DNA from: Sneathiella chinensis
GTDB taxonomy: Bacteria > Pseudomonadota > Alphaproteobacteria > Sneathiellales > Sneathiellaceae
Direction of reading: 5' to 3'
Assembly (NCBI RefSeq): GCF_012720115.1
Contig: NZ_VNWN01000004.1
Coordinates: forward strand, 682,001-746,000
DNA: 64,000 nt
Shown here: in pieces, positions 37,533 to 46,787 of the stretch
How the letters are laid out: every line of letters begins with the position of its first letter
How positions within the stretch are numbered: position 1 is the first letter of the stretch
Program-made: the position numbers and the translations under genes
Notes under the pieces: generated by a model
Told to the model about the DNA's origin: nothing
The model's input: the letters and a program-made list of their open reading frames with translations, nothing else
Databases searched by the model: none

Positions 37533-38996
37533 ATGGGTCGCAGCTACACACTTGACGATTTGCAGAAATGGGAAGCACGGATTTATGAGAAGGTTCAGGA
37601 ATTTGGCCTGAAATGCTATCCGCAGGAATTCGAGATTTGCGATCATGTGCAGATGCTGGGCATGATGACCTATAGTGGTATGCCCTCCCACTATCCACAC
37701 TGGTCCTATGGCAAGTCGTTTGAGCGTCTGAAGACCCTGTATGATTATGGGGTGCAGGGGATCCCTTATGAAATGGTCATCAACAGCGATCCGTGTATTG
37801 CCGGGCTGATGCGGGACAATTCCCTGTGTCTGCAAATCCTGACCATGGCCCATGTGTATGGGCATAACGACTTTTTCCGTAACAATTTTACCTTTGACCA
37901 TACGCAGGCCAGCACCGTCATTACCCGGTTCAAGTCCCATGCGGACCGCATCCGAAGCTATGTTGAGGACCCGTCGATCGGGCAGGACGGGGTGGAACGT
38001 GTGCTGGATGCGGCCCACGCGTTGTCACTGCAATGTCGTCGCAATCAGGCGATCCGGCGTCTGGGGCGGGCCGAACAGATCGACCGCCTGCTGGCCGAGG
38101 CGGAAAGTGACCGGCGGGACAGGGTTGCGCTGGGACAGAAAACGGCAAACGGGCCGGCGGCAGAGCATCCCGATATTCACAAATTCCCGCTGGAGCCGGA
38201 GGAAAATATCCTGTTGTTCATTCGGGATTTCAATCCGCGCCTCACGGAATGGGAGAAGGACCTGCTGACCATCGTGCATGAACAGGCCCTTTATTTCCAG
38301 CCGCAGATCGAGACCAAGATCATCAATGAAGGCTGGGCCTGTTACTGGCACCGCGAGATCATGAACAGCCTTGATCTGCCGTCTGACATTCATATGGAAT
38401 TTCTGGTCCGGCACAATCAGGTGGTTCGGCCCATTCCGGGCGATATCAATCCGTATAATATCGGGTTGGCCCTGTGGGATCGGATCGAGGAAAAGGAACT
38501 GGGCGAGGCGCGCAATCACAGCGAGGACCGGCAAACACCGGATATCCGCAAGAAAATGTTCGAAATTCGTGAAGTGGATCGGGACACATCCTTTATCCGG
38601 CGGTTCATGGACCGCGAAACCATGGAGCGGCTGGACCTGTTCGAGGCCGCGCCCCAGCATGGGGATTGGGTCATATCCAAGGTCGCGGACGAGGAAAACT
38701 GGCGGTCCGTGCGGGATATGTTGATCCAGTCTGTGGGCTTGGGCGGGATACCCCGGATTGCGGTTACGGACGGGGATGTAGACGGGGCCCGGACCCTGCT
38801 GCTGACCCATGAATTCGATGGCCGCGAGTTGGAGGCGAAATACGCGGAAAAAACACTGGAGCATGTCTATCAGTTGTGGGGCCGCAAGGTGATGCTGGAA
38901 ACCCGCATGAATGATAACGAAACAACCTATTCCTTTGACGATAGCGGCCTGTCCATCACCGCCGAATTCGGTGAGGCGCAATATCCTTCTTTCTAG
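37533..38996 (+). CDS. SpoVR family protein (YcgB)
   Basis: 487 residues, typical SpoVR length. It begins with the conserved region DLQKWEARIYEKVQEFGL, then YPQEFEICDHVQMLGMMTYSGMPSHYPHW (quoted in part as YPQEFEICDHVQ and SHYPHWSYGKSFE) and INEGWACYWH. It lies 15 bases after yeaH. The name comes from a Bacillus sporulation gene, but non-sporulating proteobacteria carry it in this same cluster. Molecular function unknown. Confidence 0.94.
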   Translation: MGRSYTLDDLQKWEARIYEKVQEFGLKCYPQEFEICDHVQMLGMMTYSGMPSHYPHWSYGKSFERLKTLYDYGVQGIPYEMVINSDPCIAGLMRDNSLCLQILTMAHVYGHNDFFRNNFTFDHTQASTVITRFKSHADRIRSYVEDPSIGQDGVERVLDAAHALSLQCRRNQAIRRLGRAEQIDRLLAEAESDRRDRVALGQKTANGPAAEHPDIHKFPLEPEENILLFIRDFNPRLTEWEKDLLTIVHEQALYFQPQIETKIINEGWACYWHREIMNSLDLPSDIHMEFLVRHNQVVRPIPGDINPYNIGLALWDRIEEKELGEARNHSEDRQTPDIRKKMFEIREVDRDTSFIRRFMDRETMERLDLFEAAPQHGDWVISKVADEENWRSVRDMLIQSVGLGGIPRIAVTDGDVDGARTLLLTHEFDGRELEAKYAEKTLEHVYQLWGRKVMLETRMNDNETTYSFDDSGLSITAEFGEAQYPSF

Positions 38997-39190
38997 GGTC
39001 TTACCCTTTCCTCCAGGGGGGCGAATTCTTCTACCCGTGGCGAAATGGGCCTAGAGAATGTCGCCCCCCCGACAGTTTCTGTCGCCATTCCCCGTTAGGG
39101 TCCTGTTCAATCTGGCCGGATTGTGCCTTTTGGTGATGCAAAGGGGCAATCGGAATGGCCGCATGTATGGGTTCTGCCAAAGGAAAGATC

Positions 39191-40657
39191 ATGACCTCAA
39201 CACCTGAGCTGCCGCTTTTTATCGGGGGACGGGCCACGCCCTCTGCGTCGCAGGACCGGTTTGCAAATATCAACCCCGCCACGGGCGAGGTGCTGGCGAT
39301 GGTTCATGAGGCCGACAAGCGCGATGTCGATGCCGCCGTTGTCGCTGCACAAGCAGGATTTCGGGAATGGTCGGCCTTGCCGGGGATGGCACGGGGACGG
39401 GTGTTGCTGCGGGCCGCGGCCCTCATGCGGGAGCGCCGAGACGAACTGGCCGAAACCGAGGTGAGGGATACGGGAAAGCCCATTTCAGAAACCCCGTTTG
39501 CCGATGTGGACAGTGCCATTGATGCGCTGGAATTTTATGGCGGGCTTGCGGCGGATATCAAGGGGGATCATCTGGATCTTGGCAGTACGGCCTTTGCCTA
39601 TACCCGCCGGGAGCCGCTTGGCGTTTGTGTCGGGATCGGGGCGTGGAACTATCCGCTTCAGATCGCAGCGTGGAAATCAGCGCCGGCACTGGCTACCGGC
39701 AATGCCATGATTTTCAAGCCGTCAGAACTGACGCCCACCAATGCCATGAAACTGGCCGAGATTTACCAGCAGGCAGGATTGCCGGACGGGGTCTTCAATG
39801 TGGTGCATGGCCGGAGCGAGACGGGGCATCTTCTGGCGTCCCATCCGGGGGTGAACAAGATTTCCTTTACCGGATCGGTTCCCACCGGGCGCAAGGTGTT
39901 CGGGGATGCTGCGGCCGGTCTGAAACAGGCAACGCTGGAACTTGGTGGGAAATCGCCGCTCATCATTTTCAGTGATGCCCAATTGAGTAATGCCGTCTCC
40001 GCCGCCATGAATGCCAATTTCTACAGCATGGGCGAGGTTTGCTCCAACGGAACGCGAGTTTTCGTGCACGAGGATTTACACGCGGATTTCATGGCCCTGC
40101 TGAAAGCCCGGACAGAGGCCATGACCATCGGGGACCCCATGGACCCGACAACCCGTGTGGGGCCATTGATCAGCAAGGCGCACCGGGATCGGGTTCTGGA
40201 ATATGTCCGCCTCGGGATTGAGGAAGGGGCCTATCTTGTCACGGGCGGCGAGCCTGTAAATGTTCCGGGGTTTGAGGACGGGAACTTCGTGTCCCCGGCG
40301 ATTTTTGATGCCTGTCAGGATGACATGCGCATCTGTAAAGAGGAAATCTTCGGGCCGGTCATGTCGGTCCTGACCTTCCGCGAGGAGGAAGAGGTGGTTG
40401 AGCGCGCAAACGCAACCGAGTTCGGGCTGGCCGCCGGGGTTTTTACCCAGAACCTGACGCTGGCCCACCGGGTCGTGGCGCGCCTGCAGGCCGGTAGTTG
40501 CTGGATCAACAACTACAATCTGACCCCTGCGGGTGTTCCTTTCGGCGGGATCAGGCAATCGGGGATTGGCCGGGAAAATTGCCGCGAGACGCTGGACCAT
40601 TTCACACAGGTGAAAAGTGTCTATGTGGAGCTTGGGGATGTGGAATGTGATTACTGA
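39191..40657 (+). CDS. betB: Betaine aldehyde dehydrogenase
   Basis: 488 residues; NAD-dependent oxidation of betaine aldehyde to glycine betaine. Catalytic Cys284 (SMGEVCSNGTRVF), Glu250 (LELGGKSP), Asn153 (GAWNYP) and Lys176 (IFKPSEL) are present. The SMGEVCSNGTRV context is characteristic of BetB. ATG 39191 with AAAGGAAAG upstream is chosen over the upstream ATG. It stands alone, without betA, betI or a BCCT transporter nearby. Confidence 0.88.
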   Translation: MTSTPELPLFIGGRATPSASQDRFANINPATGEVLAMVHEADKRDVDAAVVAAQAGFREWSALPGMARGRVLLRAAALMRERRDELAETEVRDTGKPISETPFADVDSAIDALEFYGGLAADIKGDHLDLGSTAFAYTRREPLGVCVGIGAWNYPLQIAAWKSAPALATGNAMIFKPSELTPTNAMKLAEIYQQAGLPDGVFNVVHGRSETGHLLASHPGVNKISFTGSVPTGRKVFGDAAAGLKQATLELGGKSPLIIFSDAQLSNAVSAAMNANFYSMGEVCSNGTRVFVHEDLHADFMALLKARTEAMTIGDPMDPTTRVGPLISKAHRDRVLEYVRLGIEEGAYLVTGGEPVNVPGFEDGNFVSPAIFDACQDDMRICKEEIFGPVMSVLTFREEEEVVERANATEFGLAAGVFTQNLTLAHRVVARLQAGSCWINNYNLTPAGVPFGGIRQSGIGRENCRETLDHFTQVKSVYVELGDVECDY

Positions 40658-40815
40658 TCCCGGTTGCTGTCAGGGGGGGCAGCGGCCCCTTGAAAGGGGC
40701 GCGGCGGTGCGCCCGTTTGAAGAAGGCGGGCCGAACCTGTCCTGTGGGCACCAATTGACAGGTCCGTAAAAAAGCCGTCTTATCTTGTCTTTAAAAACAA
40801 AAAGAAGGCAAGTGG

Positions 40816-41718
40816 ATGGAAGCCTGGATCCTGATTACGATTTTCGCGGCCTTTTTCCAGAATGTCCGAACAGCAATTCAAAAATACCTGAAAGACCGCC
40901 TCAGTACTGGCGGCGCGACCTATGTTCGATTTCTGTATGGCTTTCCCTTTGCGGTGATCTATGTGGCGGTCCTGCATTGGGGGTGGGGGTATGACCTTCC
41001 GCCGCTCAACTGGACCTTCGCCGGATATGTGGTGCTGGGGGGATTGGCGCAAATTTTGGGGACCGCGCTGCTGGTGGCGCTGTTCAGTCTGCGGAATTTT
41101 GCCGTTGGCACAACTTACTCCAAGACGGAAACGGTACAGGCCGCCCTGTTTGGCATTGTGTTGCTCGGGGATTCCCTCAGTTGGTCGGCGGTGGTGGCCA
41201 TTGCGATCAGCATGGTGGGGATTTTGCTGATCTCCATGTCGGGCGGGCGGCTTACCGTCCGTGAGTTTTTTCTGGCCTGGACCGGGAAATCAGCCATTCT
41301 GGGTATTCTGTCCGGTGGCCTTTTCGGGGTGTGCGCTGTGGCCTACCGGGCGGCTTCCCTGTCGCTGGAAAGTGACATGCTGGTTGTGGCCGCGGCCGTA
41401 TCAATCGTCTGTGTTCTGGCGTTCCAGTCCCTTGTCATGACCCTTTATATTTCGCTGGTGGAGCCGAACCAGCTTCGAAAGGTTGCGCGGGCGTGGCGTC
41501 CGGCCACCATGGTGGGGGCGGCCAGTCTGCTGGGGTCCATTGGCTGGTTCACAGCGATGGCGTGGCAGAACGCGGCCTATGTTCGGGCGGTCGGCCAGAT
41601 CGAATTGGTGTTTACCTTCATGATCTCGATCTTCTATTTCAAGGAAAAGACCACCCGCCTTGAGGCCATGGGCGTCCTGCTGGTGGTCGGGGGCATTCTG
41701 GTCTTTGTCCTGAAATAA
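40816..41718 (+). CDS. EamA/DMT superfamily transporter
   Basis: 300 residues with about ten TM helices in two EamA repeats, the second ending YFKEKTTRLEAMGVLLVVGGI. Predicted inner-membrane metabolite exporter. It lacks family motifs that would define a substrate. It stands alone on the plus strand with about 160 bases on each side. Confidence 0.87.
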   Translation: MEAWILITIFAAFFQNVRTAIQKYLKDRLSTGGATYVRFLYGFPFAVIYVAVLHWGWGYDLPPLNWTFAGYVVLGGLAQILGTALLVALFSLRNFAVGTTYSKTETVQAALFGIVLLGDSLSWSAVVAIAISMVGILLISMSGGRLTVREFFLAWTGKSAILGILSGGLFGVCAVAYRAASLSLESDMLVVAAAVSIVCVLAFQSLVMTLYISLVEPNQLRKVARAWRPATMVGAASLLGSIGWFTAMAWQNAAYVRAVGQIELVFTFMISIFYFKEKTTRLEAMGVLLVVGGILVFVLK

Positions 41719-41882
41719 CCCGAAAGGGCGTTAAAACAACCGGGATGAGCCGGTGTTCAGTTTGATTGTGGCGAATTTTGATCGAATTTTTTACATTTTT
41801 GTGAAAGCCGGTCTTTCCCTAATTTTTGCTCTGGTATAGAGTCCGGAAAGTAATTTGGCTTCAAACAAAATGGGAGTGTGAA

Positions 41883-43049
41883 GTGGCTTCTACTTACACG
41901 CCGGTAGAAATGATCGCGAAACTGGTCGGATTTGACACGGTTTCCCGGAATTCCAATCTGGACCTGATCGATTTTGTCGCGGACTATCTGGCAGAATATG
42001 GTGTGTCCTCGACCAAGGTCTATAACGATGACGGGACCAAGGCCAACCTGTTTGCAACTGTTGGTCCAAATGTGGAAGGCGGTATCGTCCTGTCCGGACA
42101 TACGGATGTTGTGCCTGTTGATGGTCAGCCGTGGGACACGGACCCGTTTGAAGTGGTTGAGAAGGATGGCAAGCTGTACGGCCGGGGCACCGCCGACATG
42201 AAAAGCTTTTCCGCCATCGCCCTGTCCATGGTCCCGGAAATGCTGGAAAAAGGCATCAAGAAGCCGATCCATTTTGCCCTGTCCTATGACGAGGAAGTGG
42301 GCTGCCTCGGTTCGCCCCGCCTGATCGAGTATCTGGCGAAAGAGGCCGCAAAGCCGCGTGCCGTCATCGTTGGCGAGCCGACCATGATGGACATCGTGAC
42401 CGCCCACAAGGGGATTGTTGGCCTGCGGACCAAGGTTACGGGCCGCGAAGCCCATTCCAGTCTGGTTGAGGACGGCGTCAGTGCCGTCATGACCGCCACC
42501 CGTCTGGTCAATTTCATTGCCGACATGATGGCCGAGAACAAGGCCAAGATGGACCCGGACAACCCCTATGCACCGGCGCCGGGCTACACCACCCTTCATG
42601 TGGGGGTGATCAATGGCGGTACGGCCATGAACATCATTTCCCGCGAATGTGAATTCCTGTGGGATATCCGCTATATCGCCGAAGATGATCCGCAGGACTT
42701 CATCGACCGGTTCAACCGGTATGTGGAGGAAGAAATCCTGCCAGCCATGAAGGCGGTTGCACCGGAAGCGGATATCGTAACTGAAATTCGCTCCTCCACC
42801 CCGGCCCTTGGGCAGGAAGAGGACGGCGAGGCAGAAATGCTGTGCAAATCCCTGACCGGAAAGAACAATACGTCGTCTGTGGCTTATGCTGCCGAGGCGG
42901 GACAGTTCCAGGAGGCCGGTTTCTCAACGGTTATTTGCGGTCCGGGATCCATCGGGATCGCGCACCAACCGAACGAGTTTATCGAGGTCGATCAGGTTCG
43001 CCAGTCAGAGGCATTTATCCGCAAACTGATCGTTAAACTGGCGGGCTGA
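41883..43049 (+). CDS. argE: Acetylornithine deacetylase (ArgE), M20 family
   Basis: 388 residues; hydrolyses N-acetyl amino acids, with N-acetylornithine as the family's classical substrate. Metal and catalytic residues: His73 (SGHTDVVP), Asp105 (GRGTADMK), Glu137/Glu138 (SYDEEVG), and a late His in GIAHQPNEF. GTG 41883 is the start, with GGGAG about 6 bases upstream. The nearby peptide ABC importer and M14-type peptidase suggest it might deacylate imported peptides or acyl amino acids instead. Confidence 0.85.
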   Translation: MASTYTPVEMIAKLVGFDTVSRNSNLDLIDFVADYLAEYGVSSTKVYNDDGTKANLFATVGPNVEGGIVLSGHTDVVPVDGQPWDTDPFEVVEKDGKLYGRGTADMKSFSAIALSMVPEMLEKGIKKPIHFALSYDEEVGCLGSPRLIEYLAKEAAKPRAVIVGEPTMMDIVTAHKGIVGLRTKVTGREAHSSLVEDGVSAVMTATRLVNFIADMMAENKAKMDPDNPYAPAPGYTTLHVGVINGGTAMNIISRECEFLWDIRYIAEDDPQDFIDRFNRYVEEEILPAMKAVAPEADIVTEIRSSTPALGQEEDGEAEMLCKSLTGKNNTSSVAYAAEAGQFQEAGFSTVICGPGSIGIAHQPNEFIEVDQVRQSEAFIRKLIVKLAG

Positions 43050-43107
43050 TCCGGCAGGACAACTTGTATGGACAGGATATTGTTGTTTGTTTAATGTCCA
43101 AAATAGG

Positions 43108-43141
43108 ATTGCGCCCAAAGATAAAAAGGTTCGGGCGCAAT
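43108..43141. promoter_or_regulatory. Perfect 9-bp inverted repeat in the dipeptide ABC leader
   Basis: ATTGCGCCC (43108-43116) and GGGCGCAAT (43133-43141) are separated by 16 bases and lie 57 bases before the binding-protein gene. There is no T-tract, so it is an operator or an mRNA stabilising hairpin rather than a terminator; it could also end argE transcription weakly. Confidence 0.45.
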
Positions 43142-43198
43142 GACTTTCCCCTTTGGGGCACCGTTTTTGATGCAAATATTTAGTTTAAGGGAGACACC

Positions 43199-44797
43199 AT
43201 GAAATTGCGTCACGGACTGATGGCCGCCGTCGCTGCAGCAGCAATTGCTGTTGCCGCGCCAGTCGCCAAAGCTGAAACTTTCAAGTATGCCTTTCAGGGC
43301 AGCTTGAGTTCACTTGACCCGCATTCACTGAACGAGACTTTCCTGCTCGGAACGCTGGGTAACATCTATGAAGGTCTGGTCATTTATGACGAGAACCTGA
43401 CAGTGACCCCGGGTCTGGCTGAATCCTGGGAAATCGTCGAGCCGACAAAATGGAAATTCAACCTGCGTAAAGGCGTGAAATTCCACAACGGTAACGACTT
43501 CACAGCCGAAGACGTTGTCTTCTCATGGCAGCGTGCGCTGTCTGAAGGGTCTGACCAGAAGGTCCGTGCCGCCAAGATCAAGAATATCGAGGTCGTTGAC
43601 GATCACACGATCATTATTGAAACACCGGCTCCGAACCCGATCCTGACGTCCGACCTGTATTTTGTCTACATGATGGACAAAACATGGTCCGAGGAAAACA
43701 ACACCACAGAGGCAACAAGCCCGTCTGCGGACACCACAGGCAACTTCGCCAACCTGAACGCCAACGGTACCGGTCCGTTCAAGGTAACCGAGCATAAAGC
43801 CGACGTGAAAACCACGTTCGAGCGTCATGCCGATTACTGGGGCAACATGAAATCCAATGTGACACGCATTGAATTCACACCCATCAAGGAAGCCGCAACC
43901 CGTGTTGCTGCGCTGATCTCTGGTGAGCTGGATCTGGTTTACCCGGTTCCGGTACAGGACTGGCAGCGTCTTGACGATGCGGCTGGCGTAAAGTCACTGG
44001 CAGGTCCGGAAGCCCGGACAATCTTCCTGGGTATGGATCAGGGCCGTGATGAGCTGCTCTACTCCAACATCAAGGGCAAGAACCCGTTCAAGGATATTCG
44101 TGTCCGTCAGGCCATGGCGCACGGCATCAACCTTGAAGCCATCAAACAGAAAGTCATGCGCGGTGCGTCTACACCGGCTGGCCTGATGGTTGCCCCGCAG
44201 ATCAACGGCTTTGTCGCTGAACTGAACACTCCTTATGCCTATGACCCGAAGAAATCCAAGGAACTGCTGGCGGAAGCCGGTTACCCGGATGGGTTTGAGG
44301 TGACTCTCGACTGCCCGAACAACCGTTACGTCAATGACGAGAAAATCTGTCAGGCCGTTGTTTCCATGCTGGCAAAAGTCGGCGTCAAGGTAGACCTGCT
44401 GGCTCAGCCGAAATCCAAGTATTTCGGTAAAATCCTGGCCACCGGCGGTTTCGACACCAGCTTCTACATGCTGGGCTGGACACCGGGCACCGTGGACAGT
44501 GAAAACGCCATGTCTTCCCTGCTGGCTTGTCAGAACGCAGAAACCAAGGTTGGCCTGTTTAACCTCGGCAACTACTGCAACCCGCGTGTTGACGAGCTGA
44601 CCGCCAAGGTTGGTTCTGAAACCGATCAGGATGCGCGTAATGCGATGATCAAGGAAGCCTTCCAGATCGTCAAGGACGAGGTCGGTTACCTGCCGATCCA
44701 TCAGCAGCCGCTGTCTTGGGGCGTGCGTGATGGCGTCTCTGTCGTACAACGTGCAGACAACATTCTGGACTTCCGGAATGTGGTTGTCGGCAAGTAA
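43199..44797 (+). CDS. ABC transporter substrate-binding protein, peptide/nickel family (SBP_bac_5)
   Basis: 532 residues. A Sec signal peptide (cleavage near residue 25, VAKA-ET) precedes a DppA/OppA-type fold with the family stretches GLAESWEI, FNLRKGVKFHNG and VRQAMAHGINLEAI. It binds oligopeptides or related compounds in the periplasm. It is the first gene of a four-gene importer and is followed by a strong hairpin, which fits its higher expected expression. Confidence 0.93.
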   Translation: MKLRHGLMAAVAAAAIAVAAPVAKAETFKYAFQGSLSSLDPHSLNETFLLGTLGNIYEGLVIYDENLTVTPGLAESWEIVEPTKWKFNLRKGVKFHNGNDFTAEDVVFSWQRALSEGSDQKVRAAKIKNIEVVDDHTIIIETPAPNPILTSDLYFVYMMDKTWSEENNTTEATSPSADTTGNFANLNANGTGPFKVTEHKADVKTTFERHADYWGNMKSNVTRIEFTPIKEAATRVAALISGELDLVYPVPVQDWQRLDDAAGVKSLAGPEARTIFLGMDQGRDELLYSNIKGKNPFKDIRVRQAMAHGINLEAIKQKVMRGASTPAGLMVAPQINGFVAELNTPYAYDPKKSKELLAEAGYPDGFEVTLDCPNNRYVNDEKICQAVVSMLAKVGVKVDLLAQPKSKYFGKILATGGFDTSFYMLGWTPGTVDSENAMSSLLACQNAETKVGLFNLGNYCNPRVDELTAKVGSETDQDARNAMIKEAFQIVKDEVGYLPIHQQPLSWGVRDGVSVVQRADNILDFRNVVVGK

Positions 44798-44810
44798 GGC
44801 AATTCGGAAT

Positions 44811-44845
44811 ACAGGGCCTGCACATCGCAGGCCCTGTTTATTTTT
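44811..44845 (+). terminator. Partial terminator after the binding-protein gene
   Basis: A perfect 11-bp stem ACAGGGCCTGC / GCAGGCCCTGT (44811-44821, 44827-44837) is followed by an interrupted T-tract. It lies inside the operon, so read-through to the permease genes is expected. Confidence 0.75.
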
Positions 44846-44870
44846 ATCTTAGCGAAAACTAAATTTAGCC

Positions 44871-45842
44871 ATGGTTTCATTTTTGTTTAAGCGACTGCTG
44901 CAATCATTCGTTGTGATGATTACGGTTGCGCTGATCGCATTTTCCATGTTCCGCTTCGTCGGCGACCCGATCAACAACATGGTTGGTCAGGACACCACAC
45001 AGCAGGAACGGGAAGAACTGCGCGAAAAACTTGGTTTGAACGATCCTTTCCTTGTCCAGTTCGGTCGTTTTACGCTGAACGCCGCGCAAGGGGATTTCGG
45101 GCTCTCCTATAAATACCGGGTCCCTGTTAGCGAAATGATTTTCGAGCGGATGCCTGCCACGCTGGAACTGGCGTTTGTTTCGGCCATTATTGCCCTGTTC
45201 TTCGGAATTCCGCTGGGGGTATATACGGCGCTGAAACGCAAGGGCATACTCTCCAAGTTCATCATGACCATGTCTTTGGTCGGGGTGTCCCTGCCTACAT
45301 TCCTGACCGGTATTCTTTTGATCCTTTTGTTTGGCGTGATGTTGCGCTGGCTGCCCACCTTCGGTCGCGGTGACGTGATTGAAATCGGGAGCTGGACAAC
45401 GGGCTTCCTGACCGTTTCCGGTCTGAAATCCCTGATCCTGCCCTCCATTACTCTGGCCCTGTTCCAGTTGACCCTGATCATGCGTCTTGTCCGGGCTGAA
45501 ATGCTGGAAGTTCTGCGGACCGACTTCGTCAAGTTTGCGAAGGCTCGCGGTCTGCCGGACCGTGCGGTGCATTTCAAGCACGCGCTCAAGAACACACTGG
45601 TGCCGGTGATCACGATTACAGGCCTGCAGCTTGGCTCGCTGATTGCCTTTGCCATCATTACGGAAAGTGTTTTCCAGTGGCCGGGAATGGGACTGATGTT
45701 CATTCAGGCAATTTCTGACGTGGATATCCCCGTGATGGCAGCCTATCTCGTGCTGATCGCTTTCTTCTTTGTTGTAATCAATATGATCGTGGACCTTCTT
45801 TACTATGCCGTTGATCCACGCCTGAGGGCTGATAACGAGTAA
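44871..45842 (+). CDS. ABC transporter permease, DppB-like
   Basis: 323 residues with six TM helices. The binding-protein-dependent transport signature is EVLRTDFVKFAKARGLPDRAV, the EAA loop that contacts the ATPase. N-terminal LFKRLLQSFVVMI is typical of DppB/OppB. The next permease starts 5 bases after its stop. Confidence 0.94.
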   Translation: MVSFLFKRLLQSFVVMITVALIAFSMFRFVGDPINNMVGQDTTQQEREELREKLGLNDPFLVQFGRFTLNAAQGDFGLSYKYRVPVSEMIFERMPATLELAFVSAIIALFFGIPLGVYTALKRKGILSKFIMTMSLVGVSLPTFLTGILLILLFGVMLRWLPTFGRGDVIEIGSWTTGFLTVSGLKSLILPSITLALFQLTLIMRLVRAEMLEVLRTDFVKFAKARGLPDRAVHFKHALKNTLVPVITITGLQLGSLIAFAIITESVFQWPGMGLMFIQAISDVDIPVMAAYLVLIAFFFVVINMIVDLLYYAVDPRLRADNE

Positions 45843-45847
45843 GATCC

Positions 45848-46777
45848 ATGGAAAAAACTATCGAAAAAACACGTTTTGAACGTTTCCTTGACAGCGATGT
45901 CTGGCACAGTTTCAAGTCCAGCCCCGTTGCCATTATCTCGTCACTGGTCACACTGATCATGATCCTTGCGGCCTTGTTCGCGCCGTATATCGCGCCTCAT
46001 GATCCGTTTGATCTGGTGTCCATCGACATCATGGATTCCAACCTTCCGCCAGCCTGGCAGGAATTCGGCGAAGCCCGTTTCCTTCTGGGGACGGATGATC
46101 AGGGCCGGGATATCCTGTCCACCATCATGTATGGTGCCCGGATTTCCCTGTTTGTCGGTTTCGCATCCGTTATCTTTTCCATGGTTGTGGGGATCACGCT
46201 GGGCCTCATCAGCGGGTATGCCGGGGGGCGCGTTGATGCCTTCATCATGCGCGTTGCCGATATCCAGCTTTCTTTCCCGGCCATCCTGATCGCCCTGCTG
46301 ATCGATGGTGTGGCCCGTGGTATCGTACCGAAGGAACTGCACGAGGAACTGTCCATCTATGTTCTGATCTTCGCCATCGGTATTTCCGGCTGGGTTCAGT
46401 ATGCCCGGACCGTGCGTGGTTCCACGCTGGTAGAACGGAACAAGGAATATGTTCAGGCGGCCCGTGTCATCGGTATTCGTCCGGGCACAATCCTGCGGCG
46501 CCATATCCTGCCCAACGTCATGGGGCCGGTCATGGTGATTGCGACCATCCATCTGGCGATTGCCATCATCACGGAAGCGACCCTGTCCTTCCTGGGTGTC
46601 GGTGTTCCGCCGACCACGCCGTCTCTTGGCACCCTGATCCGGATCGGGAACGAGTATCTGTTCTCCGGTGAGTGGTGGATCACGATTTTCCCCGGTATCA
46701 CGCTTGTCATACTGGTGCTGGCCGTAAACCTTTTGGGGGACTGGCTTCGTGATGCCCTCAACCCGAAACTGCGCTAG
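45848..46777 (+). CDS. ABC transporter permease, DppC-like
   Basis: 309 residues. It has an N-terminal OppC_N helix, then GTDDQGRDILSTIMYGARISL and the EAA loop region YVQAARVIGIRPGTILRRHILPN (quoted in part as YVQAARVIGIRPG). It pairs with the DppB-like protein to form the channel. Confidence 0.94.
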   Translation: MEKTIEKTRFERFLDSDVWHSFKSSPVAIISSLVTLIMILAALFAPYIAPHDPFDLVSIDIMDSNLPPAWQEFGEARFLLGTDDQGRDILSTIMYGARISLFVGFASVIFSMVVGITLGLISGYAGGRVDAFIMRVADIQLSFPAILIALLIDGVARGIVPKELHEELSIYVLIFAIGISGWVQYARTVRGSTLVERNKEYVQAARVIGIRPGTILRRHILPNVMGPVMVIATIHLAIAIITEATLSFLGVGVPPTTPSLGTLIRIGNEYLFSGEWWITIFPGITLVILVLAVNLLGDWLRDALNPKLR

Positions 46778-46787
46778 GGAGGACAGG

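Noticed and set aside
36102-38018. 638-codon open frame antisense to yeaH and spoVR
   Set aside because: It lies wholly opposite two well-conserved genes, has no family resemblance, and arises from codon bias. It is not treated as a gene.
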